The notes beneath the pieces are model-generated. The model did no database searches, was not told the DNA's origin, and saw only the letters and a list, made by a program, of their open reading frames with translations. DNA of 38,528 bases from Streptomyces albus subsp. chlorinus. Lineage in GTDB: Bacteria > Actinomycetota > Actinomycetes > Streptomycetales > Streptomycetaceae. This document shows positions 18,669-25,309 of the stretch, in pieces (the first letter of the stretch is position 1; the number at the start of each line of letters is the position of its first letter). The DNA lies in contig NZ_VJOK01000001.1 of assembly GCF_013302895.1 (NCBI RefSeq), forward strand, positions 2,864,292 to 2,902,819, in the 5' to 3' direction. Position numbers and translations under genes: made by a program.

Positions 18669-18932
18669 TCAGACCGCGGCTTTCTTCAGGCGGCGCCGTT
18701 CCCGCTCGGAGAGGCCGCCCCAAATACCGAAACGCTCGTCATTGGCGAGGGCGTATTCGAGGCATTCCGAGCGCACTTCACACGCAAGGCAGACTTTTTT
18801 GGCCTCGCGGGTAGAGCCGCCCTTCTCGGGGAAGAAGGACTCCGGGTCGGTCTGCGCGCACAAGGCCCGCTCCTGCCACCCCAGCTCCTCGTCCGCCTCT
18901 TCGACCAGCAGTTGTTGGAACAGCTCGGTCAT
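18669..18932 (-). CDS. whiB: Sporulation regulator WhiB
   Basis: An 87-residue Wbl-family iron-sulfur protein that acts with WhiA on shared promoters to switch aerial hyphae from growth to sporulation septation. The four cluster cysteines are C25, C48, C51 and C57, spaced as in all Wbl proteins, followed by the turn motif GIWGG (69-73) and the basic C-terminus SERERRRLKKAAV, which contacts DNA. The sequence is almost identical to S. coelicolor WhiB as I remember it, rather than to WhiD, WblA or other family members. The ATG at 18932 has GAGGGG a few bases upstream. A housekeeping-type promoter is visible at 19006-19035 and a palindrome at 19113-19125. Tandem hairpins lie behind it. Certain identification. 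Confidence 0.97.
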   Translation of the reverse strand: MTELFQQLLVEEADEELGWQERALCAQTDPESFFPEKGGSTREAKKVCLACEVRSECLEYALANDERFGIWGGLSERERRRLKKAAV

Positions 18933-19005
18933 GTGCGCCCCTCGATCCGTCTCTTCGACCCCGTGATGCTGTCGTTATCGAACCCTCTTGAACGACACGA
19001 GTGAA

Positions 19006-19035
19006 ATTACAAGTGTGCCGATCCGGGGCAGTCAA
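19006..19035 (-). promoter_or_regulatory. whiB promoter
   Basis: On the minus strand TTGACT (19035-19030) is followed after 18 bases by TGTAAT (19011-19006). The resulting leader is about 67 bases. S. coelicolor whiB is known to have two promoters, one constitutive; this could be that one. Confidence 0.6.
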
Positions 19036-19112
19036 GCCGAGATCTGCTATTGAGCCCGTTATTCACCCGGCGGAACCAAGCCCTCGCCGTTAGTGTTCAA
19101 ATCGGCACGAAC

Positions 19113-19125
19113 TATGACACTCATA
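19113..19125. promoter_or_regulatory. Palindrome upstream of whiB, possible regulator site
   Basis: TATGA-CAC-TCATA is a perfect 5-bp inverted repeat about 180 bases before the whiB start. It contains TGACAC, the half site of the BldD consensus; BldD is known to bind the whiB promoter region, but the other half fits poorly. Confidence 0.3.
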
Positions 19126-19351
19126 TCGCGGAGCCGACCGATTTGCCCGGCTCCTCTTTCCAGAACGCGATGACCTGCGGTCACGTTCCGCACCGCCCCT
19201 CGGATGGCCCTGGTCACGCTCCGGTCACGGATGCGCAACGGCGCTCCGGGGGCGGTTGGTGCGCCGTCTCTCCCGTGTCCGGGCGCGCAAACCCTTCCCC
19301 TCACAGGGCACCCGGATGTGGTGAAAGATTCGCCACAAACGGGACATCAGG

Positions 19352-19381
19352 TTGACACCCGGGGCACGGGGGCGCTGTGCT
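19352..19381 (+). promoter_or_regulatory. Promoter of the leader ORF and cysteine dioxygenase
   Basis: TTGACA at 19352-19357 is a perfect -35 box. TGTGCT at 19376-19381, 18 bases later, is a fair -10. Transcription would start at about 19388, exactly the ATG of the short ORF, giving a leaderless message. Confidence 0.5.
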
Positions 19382-19387
19382 GGGGGT

Positions 19388-19537
19388 ATGGCAGCGACCT
19401 CTGAGATCCGCACGGCCCGCGGCGTCCTCGCCGCGCGGTCTGCCGGGGGCGTGTTCGTGCTCCCCCGCGCCGTCTCTCACGTCCTGGAGCCCCACCGCTG
19501 TCGCTGTCCCCGCGGCTGTCAGGCCCGCTGTCACTGA
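19388..19537 (+). CDS. Short Cys-rich leader ORF, 49 aa (candidate)
   Basis: A 49-codon frame beginning MAATSEIRTARGVLAARS and ending RCRCPRGCQARCH. Four of the last twelve codons are Cys, all written TGT, which is rare in this genome. The ATG lies seven bases behind the -10 box, with no ribosome site, so it would be read as a leaderless message. A 10-bp hairpin (19596-19622) follows 59 bases after its stop, and the next gene is cysteine dioxygenase. This layout is that of a translation-dependent attenuator sensing cysteine, as described for polycysteine leaderless ORFs in mycobacteria. The function and even translation are inferred; a chance frame cannot be excluded. Confidence 0.4.
   Translation: MAATSEIRTARGVLAARSAGGVFVLPRAVSHVLEPHRCRCPRGCQARCH
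19497..19532 (+). repeat. Four in-phase GCTGTC hexamers
   Basis: GCTGTC occurs at 19497, 19503, 19515 and 19527, spaced 6, 12 and 12 bases. All copies are in the same codon phase of the short ORF, each supplying one TGT Cys codon. Confidence 0.7.
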
Positions 19538-19595
19538 GGCCGCACCCGGCCCACCCGGCTGAGCGCCCCGCCCACTGACCCCACCGGTCCCGGGC

Positions 19596-19622
19596 GTGCC
19601 CGGCGCCACACCCGCCGGGCAC
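19596..19622 (+). terminator. Hairpin between leader ORF and cysteine dioxygenase
   Basis: A perfect 10-bp stem (19596-19605 with 19613-19622) has a seven-base loop. It lies 59 bases after the stop of the Cys-rich ORF and about 200 bases before the dioxygenase start. It could act as an attenuator or simple terminator; no T-run follows. Confidence 0.5.
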
Positions 19623-19821
19623 CCGTCCCGTACGGTCCGGCAAGCCCTCCCGCACCGGCCGGCAGGCCCCTCGCGCCCCGTACCGCGCACCCGTACCGCA
19701 TCCGACCGATCGTGTACCGGCGCACGGCGCGGCGCGCACGCTCCCCGTTCGAGCGGTTTCCCTGCCCGGGTCCGCGCACCCTCCCTCTTCCCGTTCCCTC
19801 TCGCGCAAAGGCACGCCGCAC

Positions 19822-20325
19822 GTGAACAGCGACGTCGAAATCGCGGGCGACCCGCTCGCCCTCCCGCACCTGCTTCCCGAGCCCTCCGCCCACCCCGGAA
19901 CCGTCGCCGGGTACGCCGAACTGATCGGCGAACTCGCCGCCGACCGCGCCTCCTGGGCGCCGCTGGTGCGCTACGACCCCACCCTGCGCTGGTACCACCG
20001 GCTGCGCACCGGGCCCGGCTACGAGGTGTGGCTGCTCAGCTGGCTGCCGGGGCAGGGCAGCGGGCGGCACGACCACGGGCGCTCGTGCGGCGTCTTCGGC
20101 GTGCTGGAGGGCGAGTTGACCGAGCACGGGGGAGGCGGCTCACGCGTCCTGGGCAGCGGCACCCTGCGGGTCTTCGCCCCCGGATACGTGCACGAAGTGG
20201 TCAACGACGGGCTGGAACCGGTCGTCAGCGCGCACGTCTACGCACCCGGTCTCACCGAGATGCCCATGCACTGCTCCGTCGGCCCCGGGACGGCGCGGGA
20301 CTCCCGGCGCGACGTCCCCGCCTGA
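19822..20325 (+). CDS. Cysteine dioxygenase family protein (cupin)
   Basis: Non-heme iron enzyme of 167 residues that oxidises cysteine (or a related thiol) to the sulfinic acid with molecular oxygen. The three iron-binding histidines are clear: H83 and H85 in [22 protein letters not shown] and H124 in [12 protein letters not shown]. The stretch [14 protein letters not shown] before them is typical of bacterial type I cysteine dioxygenases, as is the SAHVYAPGL strand near the end. The GTG at 19822 has only a weak upstream AAAGGC. The 5' region carries a promoter, a short Cys-rich ORF and a hairpin, suggesting control by cysteine supply. The next gene, cofD, has its own promoter signal, so the two are probably separate. 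Confidence 0.92.
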   Translation: MNSDVEIAGDPLALPHLLPEPSAHPGTVAGYAELIGELAADRASWAPLVRYDPTLRWYHRLRTGPGYEVWLLSWLPGQGSGRHDHGRSCGVFGVLEGELTEHGGGGSRVLGSGTLRVFAPGYVHEVVNDGLEPVVSAHVYAPGLTEMPMHCSVGPGTARDSRRDVPA

Positions 20326-20397
20326 CCGCCCGCGCGGCCCGCCCGGTGGCGCCCCTCCGTTGTCCTGACCGGATGACGGGGGCGGACCGGGTGCTGC

Positions 20398-20403
20398 GAG
20401 ACT
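20398..20403 (+). promoter_or_regulatory. -10 box of a leaderless promoter for cofD
   Basis: GAGACT lies six bases before the ATG at 20410, the spacing expected if transcription begins at the start codon. There is no Shine-Dalgarno sequence. Confidence 0.35.
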
Positions 20404-20409
20404 GTGCCC

Positions 20410-21378
20410 ATGCAGCGCATTGTGGTTCTGGCCGGGGGCATCGGCGGTGCCCGCTTCCTGCGCGGGCTCAAGTCCGCGGCGCCCGACGCGGAGATCACCG
20501 TGGTCGGCAACACCGGCGACGACATCCATCTGTTCGGCCTGAAGGTCTGCCCCGACCTCGACACCGTGATGTACACGCTGGGCGGAGGCATCCACGAGGA
20601 ACAGGGCTGGGGGCGGGCCGACGAGTCCTTCACGGTGAAGGAGGAGCTGGCCGCCTACGGCGTGGGCCCCACGTGGTTCGGGCTCGGCGACAGGGACTTC
20701 GCCACCCACATCGTCCGCACCCAGATGATCGCCGCCGGGTACCCGCTCAGCGCCGTCACCGAAGCGCTGTGCACGCGCTGGCAGCCGGGCGTGCGGCTGC
20801 TGCCGATGACGGACGACCGGGTCGAGACGCACGTCCTCATCGACGACCCCGACGCCGAGGGCGGGCGCAAGGCCGTGCACTTCCAGGAGTACTGGGTGCG
20901 GCTGCGGGCCTCCGTGGACGCGCACGCGGTGGTGCCCGTCGGCGCCGACACGGCCAAGCCGGCGCCCGGTGTGCTGGAGGCCGTCGCCGAGGCCGACGTC
21001 GTGCTCTTCCCGCCGTCCAACCCGGTCGTCAGCGTGGGCACCATCCTGGCCGTTCCCGGCATCCGGGAGGGCATCGCGGACGCCGGTGTGCCCGTCGTCG
21101 GACTCTCGCCCATCGTCGGGAACGCGCCGGTGCGCGGCATGGCGGACAAGGTGCTGGCGGCCGTCGGGGTGGAGACCACGGCGGCGGCCGTCGCCGCCCA
21201 CTACGGCTCGGGGCTGCTGGACGGCTGGCTCGTGGACACCGTGGACGCGGACGCCGTGCGGACCGTCGAGGAGGCGGGCATCCGGTGCCGTGCCGTACCG
21301 CTGATGATGAGCGACACCGAGGCCACCGCGCAGATGGCACGGGAGGCCCTCCGGCTGGCCGAGGAGGTCCGGGCATGA
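20410..21378 (+). CDS. cofD: 2-phospho-L-lactate/phosphoenolpyruvate transferase (F420 biosynthesis)
   Basis: Cytosolic transferase of 322 residues (FbiA in actinobacteria) that joins the activated three-carbon unit to the deazaflavin FO, giving F420-0 or its dehydro form. It shows the family start [20 protein letters not shown], the [28 protein letters not shown] motif that binds the metal and substrate, and [20 protein letters not shown] in the C-terminal half. The ATG at 20410 gives the family N-terminus; a GTG two codons earlier (20404) is an alternative. The stop overlaps the fbiB start (ATGA), so the two are cotranslated. The same gene order beside whiB2 is found in mycobacteria. Confidence 0.96.
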   Translation: MQRIVVLAGGIGGARFLRGLKSAAPDAEITVVGNTGDDIHLFGLKVCPDLDTVMYTLGGGIHEEQGWGRADESFTVKEELAAYGVGPTWFGLGDRDFATHIVRTQMIAAGYPLSAVTEALCTRWQPGVRLLPMTDDRVETHVLIDDPDAEGGRKAVHFQEYWVRLRASVDAHAVVPVGADTAKPAPGVLEAVAEADVVLFPPSNPVVSVGTILAVPGIREGIADAGVPVVGLSPIVGNAPVRGMADKVLAAVGVETTAAAVAAHYGSGLLDGWLVDTVDADAVRTVEEAGIRCRAVPLMMSDTEATAQMAREALRLAEEVRA

Positions 21379-22817
21379 CCGCGACGACCGCGACGGGAAC
21401 GGGAGTGGGAGCGGACACCGGGACGGAGCCCGAGGCGGCCGTCAGGCGGGACCCGGGCACCGGGACGGAGGCGGGCGCGGGCGCGCACGGCCCCTCCTAC
21501 GAGGTCTGGGCGCTGCCCGGCATCCCCGAGGTGCGGCCCGGGGACGACCTGGTGCGGCTCGTGGTGGACGCCGCCGCCGAGGGCGGGCGCGGCCTTGCGG
21601 ACGGCGATGTGCTCATCGTGACGTCGAAGATCGTCAGCAAGGCCGAGGGCCGCGTCGTGGAGGCCGAGGACCGGGAGGCCGCCATCGACGCGGAGACCGT
21701 GCGGGTCGTCGCACGGCGCGGGCCCGCCCGGATCGTGGAGTCCCGGCACGGCTTCGTGATGGCCGCCGCCGGCGTGGACGCCTCCAACACGCCCAAGGGC
21801 ACCGTCCTGCTGCTGCCCGAGGACCCGGACGCGGCGGCGCGGCGGATCCGGGACGGGGTGCGCGAGGCCCTGGGGGTCACCGTGGGCGTCGTCGTCACCG
21901 ACACCTTCGGGCGGCCCTGGCGCGAGGGGCAGACCGACGTGGCCATCGGCGCCGCCGGCGTGCGGGTCCTGGAGGACCTGCGGGGCAGCGTGGACATGCA
22001 CGGCAACCCGCTGGGCGTCACCGTCACCGCGGTGGGGGACGAACTGGCCGCGGCGGGCGAACTGGTCAAGGGCAAGGCGAGCGGGCTGCCCGTCGCGGTG
22101 GTGCGCGGGCTGGGGCGGCACGTGCTGTCCGGCCCGGAGGAGGACGGCGAGGGCGGCCGGTCCTCGGCGCGGGCCCTGGTGCGGGACGCCGCCGACGACA
22201 TGTTCCGGCTGGGCACCTCCGAGGCCGTGCGGGAGGCGGTGACCCTGCGCCGCACCGTACGGGAGTTCACCCCGGACCCGGTGGACGGGCAGGCGGTACG
22301 CCGTGCCGTCGCCGCCGCGGTCACCGCACCCGCACCGCACCACACCACACCCTGGCGCTTCGTGCTGCTGGAGAGCGAGGAGTCCAGGCTGCGGCTGCTG
22401 GACGCCATGCGGGACGCCTGGATCGCCGACCTGCGCGCGGACGGCAAGAGCGAGGAGAGCATCGCCAAGCGGATCAGGCGCGGCGACGTGCTGCGCGACG
22501 CGCCCTGCCTCGCGGTGCCCTGCCTGGTCATGGACGGCTCGCACACCTACCCCGACGCCCGGCGGAACGCGGCCGAGCGGGAGATGTTCGTGGTGGCCAC
22601 CGGCGCGGGCATCCAGAACTTCCTCGTCGCCCTGGCCGGTGAGCGGCTGGGCTCGGCGTGGATCTCCTCCACCATGTTCTGCCGCGACGTCGTCCGCGAC
22701 GTCCTCGACCTGCCCGCCCACTGGGACCCCATGGGCGCCGTCGCCATCGGCCGCCCCGCGGCCCCGCCCCGGCAGCGGCCGACGCGCACGGCGGAGGACT
22801 TCGTCGTCGAGCGGTGA
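21375..22817 (+). CDS. fbiB: Bifunctional F420 gamma-glutamyl ligase / dehydro-F420 reductase
   Basis: A 480-residue fusion. Residues about 41-275 are CofE, which adds glutamates to F420-0 using [39 protein letters not shown] and [22 protein letters not shown] are family signatures. Residues about 285-480 are a nitroreductase-fold FMN domain ([51 protein letters not shown]) that reduces dehydro-F420-0 in actinobacteria. The first 38 residues are Gly/Thr-rich with no homology. The ATG overlaps the cofD stop. With CofD this makes the poly-glutamylated F420 used by reductases in secondary metabolism. A hairpin follows at 22899-22927. Confidence 0.95.
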   Translation: MTATTATGTGVGADTGTEPEAAVRRDPGTGTEAGAGAHGPSYEVWALPGIPEVRPGDDLVRLVVDAAAEGGRGLADGDVLIVTSKIVSKAEGRVVEAEDREAAIDAETVRVVARRGPARIVESRHGFVMAAAGVDASNTPKGTVLLLPEDPDAAARRIRDGVREALGVTVGVVVTDTFGRPWREGQTDVAIGAAGVRVLEDLRGSVDMHGNPLGVTVTAVGDELAAAGELVKGKASGLPVAVVRGLGRHVLSGPEEDGEGGRSSARALVRDAADDMFRLGTSEAVREAVTLRRTVREFTPDPVDGQAVRRAVAAAVTAPAPHHTTPWRFVLLESEESRLRLLDAMRDAWIADLRADGKSEESIAKRIRRGDVLRDAPCLAVPCLVMDGSHTYPDARRNAAEREMFVVATGAGIQNFLVALAGERLGSAWISSTMFCRDVVRDVLDLPAHWDPMGAVAIGRPAAPPRQRPTRTAEDFVVER

Positions 22818-22898
22818 GCGGCGCGGACGCGCCACGAGTGCGCCACGAATGCGCCGGGACGCGCACGAGGGGCGCGGGCACCAGCGGCGCGGCCCCGG

Positions 22899-22927
22899 GC
22901 GGCGGCTCCCCGTGACGGAGCTGCCGC
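22899..22927. terminator. Terminator between fbiB and the DNA glycosylase gene
   Basis: The arms 22899-22909 and 22917-22927 pair over eleven positions with one G-T wobble, around a seven-base loop. It lies between convergent genes and can serve both. Confidence 0.65.
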
Positions 22928-22972
22928 GCCGGTCCCGCGGCGGGGCTGACGCGGCGGCCCCGCGGAGGATTG

Positions 22973-23896
22973 CTACAGCGGCGCTATGTTCCCCACCGGG
23001 AAGCGGGGCTGACGGCGCGGCATGCGCGGGCCGCCCAGCAGGATGAGGCGGGAGGCCCGGTGCCGCTGGCCCTCGTAGGGGGCCAGCAGTTCCAGCATGC
23101 CGTCGTCGTCGGTGCCCCGGTCGCCGGTGAGCGCGTAGCCGACCAGACGCGGCAGGTGCAGGTCTCCGACGGTGACCGCGTCCGGCTCCCCGTTCGAGCG
23201 CTGGAGCACCTCCGCCGCCGTCCAGGGGCCGATGCCGGGGATCGCCTGGAGGCGGGCCAGCGCCGCGTCCAGCGGGAGCCGTGCCGCCTCCTCCATGCGG
23301 CTCGCCCGCTGGAGGGCGCGCAGGATCGCGGCGGAGCGCTTCTGGTCGACGCCCGCGCGGTGCCACTCCCAGGAGGGGATGCGCAGCCAGTCGCGCGGGT
23401 GGGGCATCACCCGCAGCTCCGGGTGCGGTCCCGGGGCGCGCTCGCCGAAGCGGCGCACCAGCAGCCGCCAGGCGCGGTAGGCCTCCTCCGCGGTGATCTT
23501 CTGCTCCAGCACGGAGGGGATCAGCGATTCCAGCACCCGGCCCGTCCGGATCAGCCGCAGCCCGGGGTTGCGGCGGTGCGCCCGGCGGGTCACCTCGTGG
23601 TGCGGGACGAAGGCGGCCGGGTCGTCCTCGGCGCCGAGCAGCGCGGGCAGTCCGTCCAGCAGGCGTTCCGCGCCCGGCCCCCACGCCTCGGCGTGCACGA
23701 CGCCGTCCGTGCCGCCCCGCCTCATGTGCACACGGAGCGCCGCCGGACCGTCCGGGGTGCGGGTCCCGCGCCAGACCGCGCCGCCGGGGCCGCCCTCGGT
23801 GCGGTACGTCGGATCGTGGGGGCCCCGGCACAGCACGCTCAGGCTGCCGTGCAGGTCGTAGGGGCCCGGCGGGACCCAGGTGCGGGTGAGGGACAC
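22973..23896 (-). CDS. DNA-3-methyladenine glycosylase II-like (HhH-GPD) protein
   Basis: Base-excision repair glycosylase of the AlkA-like HhH-GPD superfamily, 307 residues. The N-terminal part is the Streptomyces-type domain starting VSLTRTWVPPGPYDL. The helix-hairpin-helix is at about 233-252 (LQAIPGIGPWTAAEVLQRSN), followed by EPDAVTVGDLHLPRLVGYAL, where the Asp of GDLHLP is the expected catalytic residue. Upstream, VLESLIPSVLEQKITAEEAYRAWRLLVRRFGE is the conserved glycosylase helix pair. The GTG at 23896 has no ribosome site but a -10 box TACTCT seven bases upstream, so it is probably leaderless; the open frame further upstream overlaps the manC 3' end. The preferred lesion is not known from sequence. 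Confidence 0.9.
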   Translation of the reverse strand: MSLTRTWVPPGPYDLHGSLSVLCRGPHDPTYRTEGGPGGAVWRGTRTPDGPAALRVHMRRGGTDGVVHAEAWGPGAERLLDGLPALLGAEDDPAAFVPHHEVTRRAHRRNPGLRLIRTGRVLESLIPSVLEQKITAEEAYRAWRLLVRRFGERAPGPHPELRVMPHPRDWLRIPSWEWHRAGVDQKRSAAILRALQRASRMEEAARLPLDAALARLQAIPGIGPWTAAEVLQRSNGEPDAVTVGDLHLPRLVGYALTGDRGTDDDGMLELLAPYEGQRHRASRLILLGGPRMPRRQPRFPVGNIAPL

Positions 23897-23903
23897 GGAC
23901 GCA

Positions 23904-23909
23904 AGAGTA
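23904..23909 (-). promoter_or_regulatory. -10 box of a leaderless promoter for the glycosylase
   Basis: On the minus strand TACTCT ends seven bases before the GTG start at 23896, with no Shine-Dalgarno sequence between. Confidence 0.5.
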
Positions 23910-24069
23910 GGCCGTGGGGGTGACAGCCCCGGCAGGGCCGCCGCGCGGCCGGCCGTCAGGAGCCGAGAGGGGCGGCAGGGGCCAGGGGCCGAGGAAGCCC
24001 AAGAAGCAGCCGGGAGAGCCCGATACGGGCCGAGGAGCGCCCGGCCCGAGCCGAGGAGGGGGCGGGTTC

Positions 24070-25152
24070 CTACTGGTCGGAGGAGAAGCGGACCGCGCCC
24101 GCCGGGATGCGGGCGCCGCACCAGACGCGGATGCCGCCCCGCAGTTCGTTGCCCTCTCCGATGACCGCACCGTCGCCGATCACGGCGCCGTCCAGCACGG
24201 TGTCGGCACCGATCCGCGCGCCCGCGCCGATCAGCGAGTTCCGCACCCGCGCGCCGGGCGCGACCACCGCGCCGTCCAGCAGGGCGCTCCCGTCGATCCG
24301 GGCGCCTGCCCCGACCTCGGCGCGCGCACCGGCGACCGTGCCGCCGGTGAGCTTGGCGTCCCCGGCGACCTCGGCGCTCTCCAGTATCAGCCGCTCGCCG
24401 CAGCGTCCGGGCACGGCGGGCGAGGGGGCGCGGCCCAGCACCAGGTCGGCCGAGCCGCGGACGAACGACTCGGGGGTGCCGAGATCCAGCCAGTAGGTCG
24501 AGTCGACCATGCCGTGCAGGTGCGCCCCGGCGGCCAGCAGTCCGGGGAAGGTCTCCCGTTCGACGGAGACCGGGCGTCCGGCGGGGATGGTGTCGATGAC
24601 GGAACGGGTGAAGACGTAGGCGCCCGCGTTGATCTGGTCGGTGACGATCTCCTCCGGCGTCTGCGGCTTCTCCAGGAACGCCGTCACCCTTCCCGACGCG
24701 TCCGTGGGGACGAGGCCGAAGGCGCGCGGGTCGGTCACCCGGGTCAGGTGCAGCGAGACGTCGGCGCCCGCCCGGGTGTGCTGGTCCACCAGGGCGCGGA
24801 TGTCGAGGCCGGAGAGGATGTCGCCGTTGAAGACGAGGACCGGCTCGTCGGGGCGCGAGTACAGCCGGGAGGCGACGTTGCGGATGGCGCCGCCGGTGCC
24901 GAGCGGCTCCTCCTCCGTGACGTACTCCAGGTGCAGCCCCAGTTGGGAGCCGTCGCCGAAGTACGGCTCGAAGACCTCGGCGAGGTAGGAGGTGGCCATC
25001 ACGACGTGGTCGACGCCCGCCGCGCGGGCGCGCGCCAGCTGGTGCGTGAGGAAGGGCACGCCCGCCGCGGGGACCATGGGCTTGGGGGTGTTCACCGTGA
25101 GCGGACGCAGCCGGGTGCCCTTGCCCCCGACCAGAAGGATCGCCTCTGTCAC
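24070..25152 (-). CDS. manC: Mannose-1-phosphate guanylyltransferase (GDP-mannose pyrophosphorylase)
   Basis: Nucleotidyltransferase of 360 residues that makes GDP-mannose from GTP and mannose-1-phosphate. The catalytic domain opens with ILLVGGKGTRLRPLTVNTPKP (nucleotide loop) and contains LVFNGDILSG (metal Asp), GRVTAFLEKPQTP and the DQINAGAYVFTRSV strand. From about residue 250 the chain forms a left-handed beta-helix of hexapeptide repeats (ARIDGSALLDGAVVAPGARV and further), ending in GIRVWCGARIPAGAVRFSSDQ. The start is GTG at 25152. Sequence alone does not rule out a glucose-1-phosphate enzyme, but synteny with the mycobacterial GDP-mannose enzyme next to fbiAB and the presence of manA and manB favour mannose. 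A hairpin lies in its 5' region. Confidence 0.9.
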   Translation of the reverse strand: MTEAILLVGGKGTRLRPLTVNTPKPMVPAAGVPFLTHQLARARAAGVDHVVMATSYLAEVFEPYFGDGSQLGLHLEYVTEEEPLGTGGAIRNVASRLYSRPDEPVLVFNGDILSGLDIRALVDQHTRAGADVSLHLTRVTDPRAFGLVPTDASGRVTAFLEKPQTPEEIVTDQINAGAYVFTRSVIDTIPAGRPVSVERETFPGLLAAGAHLHGMVDSTYWLDLGTPESFVRGSADLVLGRAPSPAVPGRCGERLILESAEVAGDAKLTGGTVAGARAEVGAGARIDGSALLDGAVVAPGARVRNSLIGAGARIGADTVLDGAVIGDGAVIGEGNELRGGIRVWCGARIPAGAVRFSSDQ

Positions 25153-25176
25153 CTGTCGTCTCTGCTTCCTGCCGGG

Positions 25177-25209
25177 GTCCGCCGACCGCCCTTCGGGTGG
25201 CCGGCGGAC
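25177..25209 (-). terminator. Hairpin between the amidase gene and manC
   Basis: The arms 25177-25191 and 25195-25209 pair over 15 positions with one A-C mismatch and one wobble around a three-base loop TTC. It lies 100 bases behind the amidase stop and 25 bases before the manC start. It may end the amidase transcript or form the 5' end of the manC message. Confidence 0.6.
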
Positions 25210-25215
25210 AGTGTA
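25210..25215 (-). promoter_or_regulatory. Candidate -10 box for manC
   Basis: On the minus strand this reads TACACT (TAnnnT). Transcription would begin about six bases on, at the foot of the 25177-25209 hairpin. The -35 region is not recognisable. Confidence 0.3.
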
Positions 25216-25309
25216 TGCAGCACGTCCGCGGACACGGGGCCGGGCCCGTCGTCCACGTGCCCGTACGGACGTGCCGCCCTTGCCGGCAGTTGCTCTCGGC
25301 GGCCGGCTC

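Larger units (their letters stand above)
18933..19387. other. whiB upstream regulatory region and divergent leader
   Basis: No standard gene. The part 18961-19145 is much AT-richer than the rest of the window, as expected for a developmental promoter. It holds a good -35/-10 pair for whiB, the palindrome TATGACACTCATA, and at its far end the promoter of the divergent short ORF at 19388. Confidence 0.55.

Noticed and set aside
19059..19124. 21-codon minus-strand frame upstream of whiB (MSVIVRADLNTNGEG...)
   Set aside because: It has no ribosome site and its codons are not GC biased; the AT-rich control region explains the sequence better. Worth a conservation check only.
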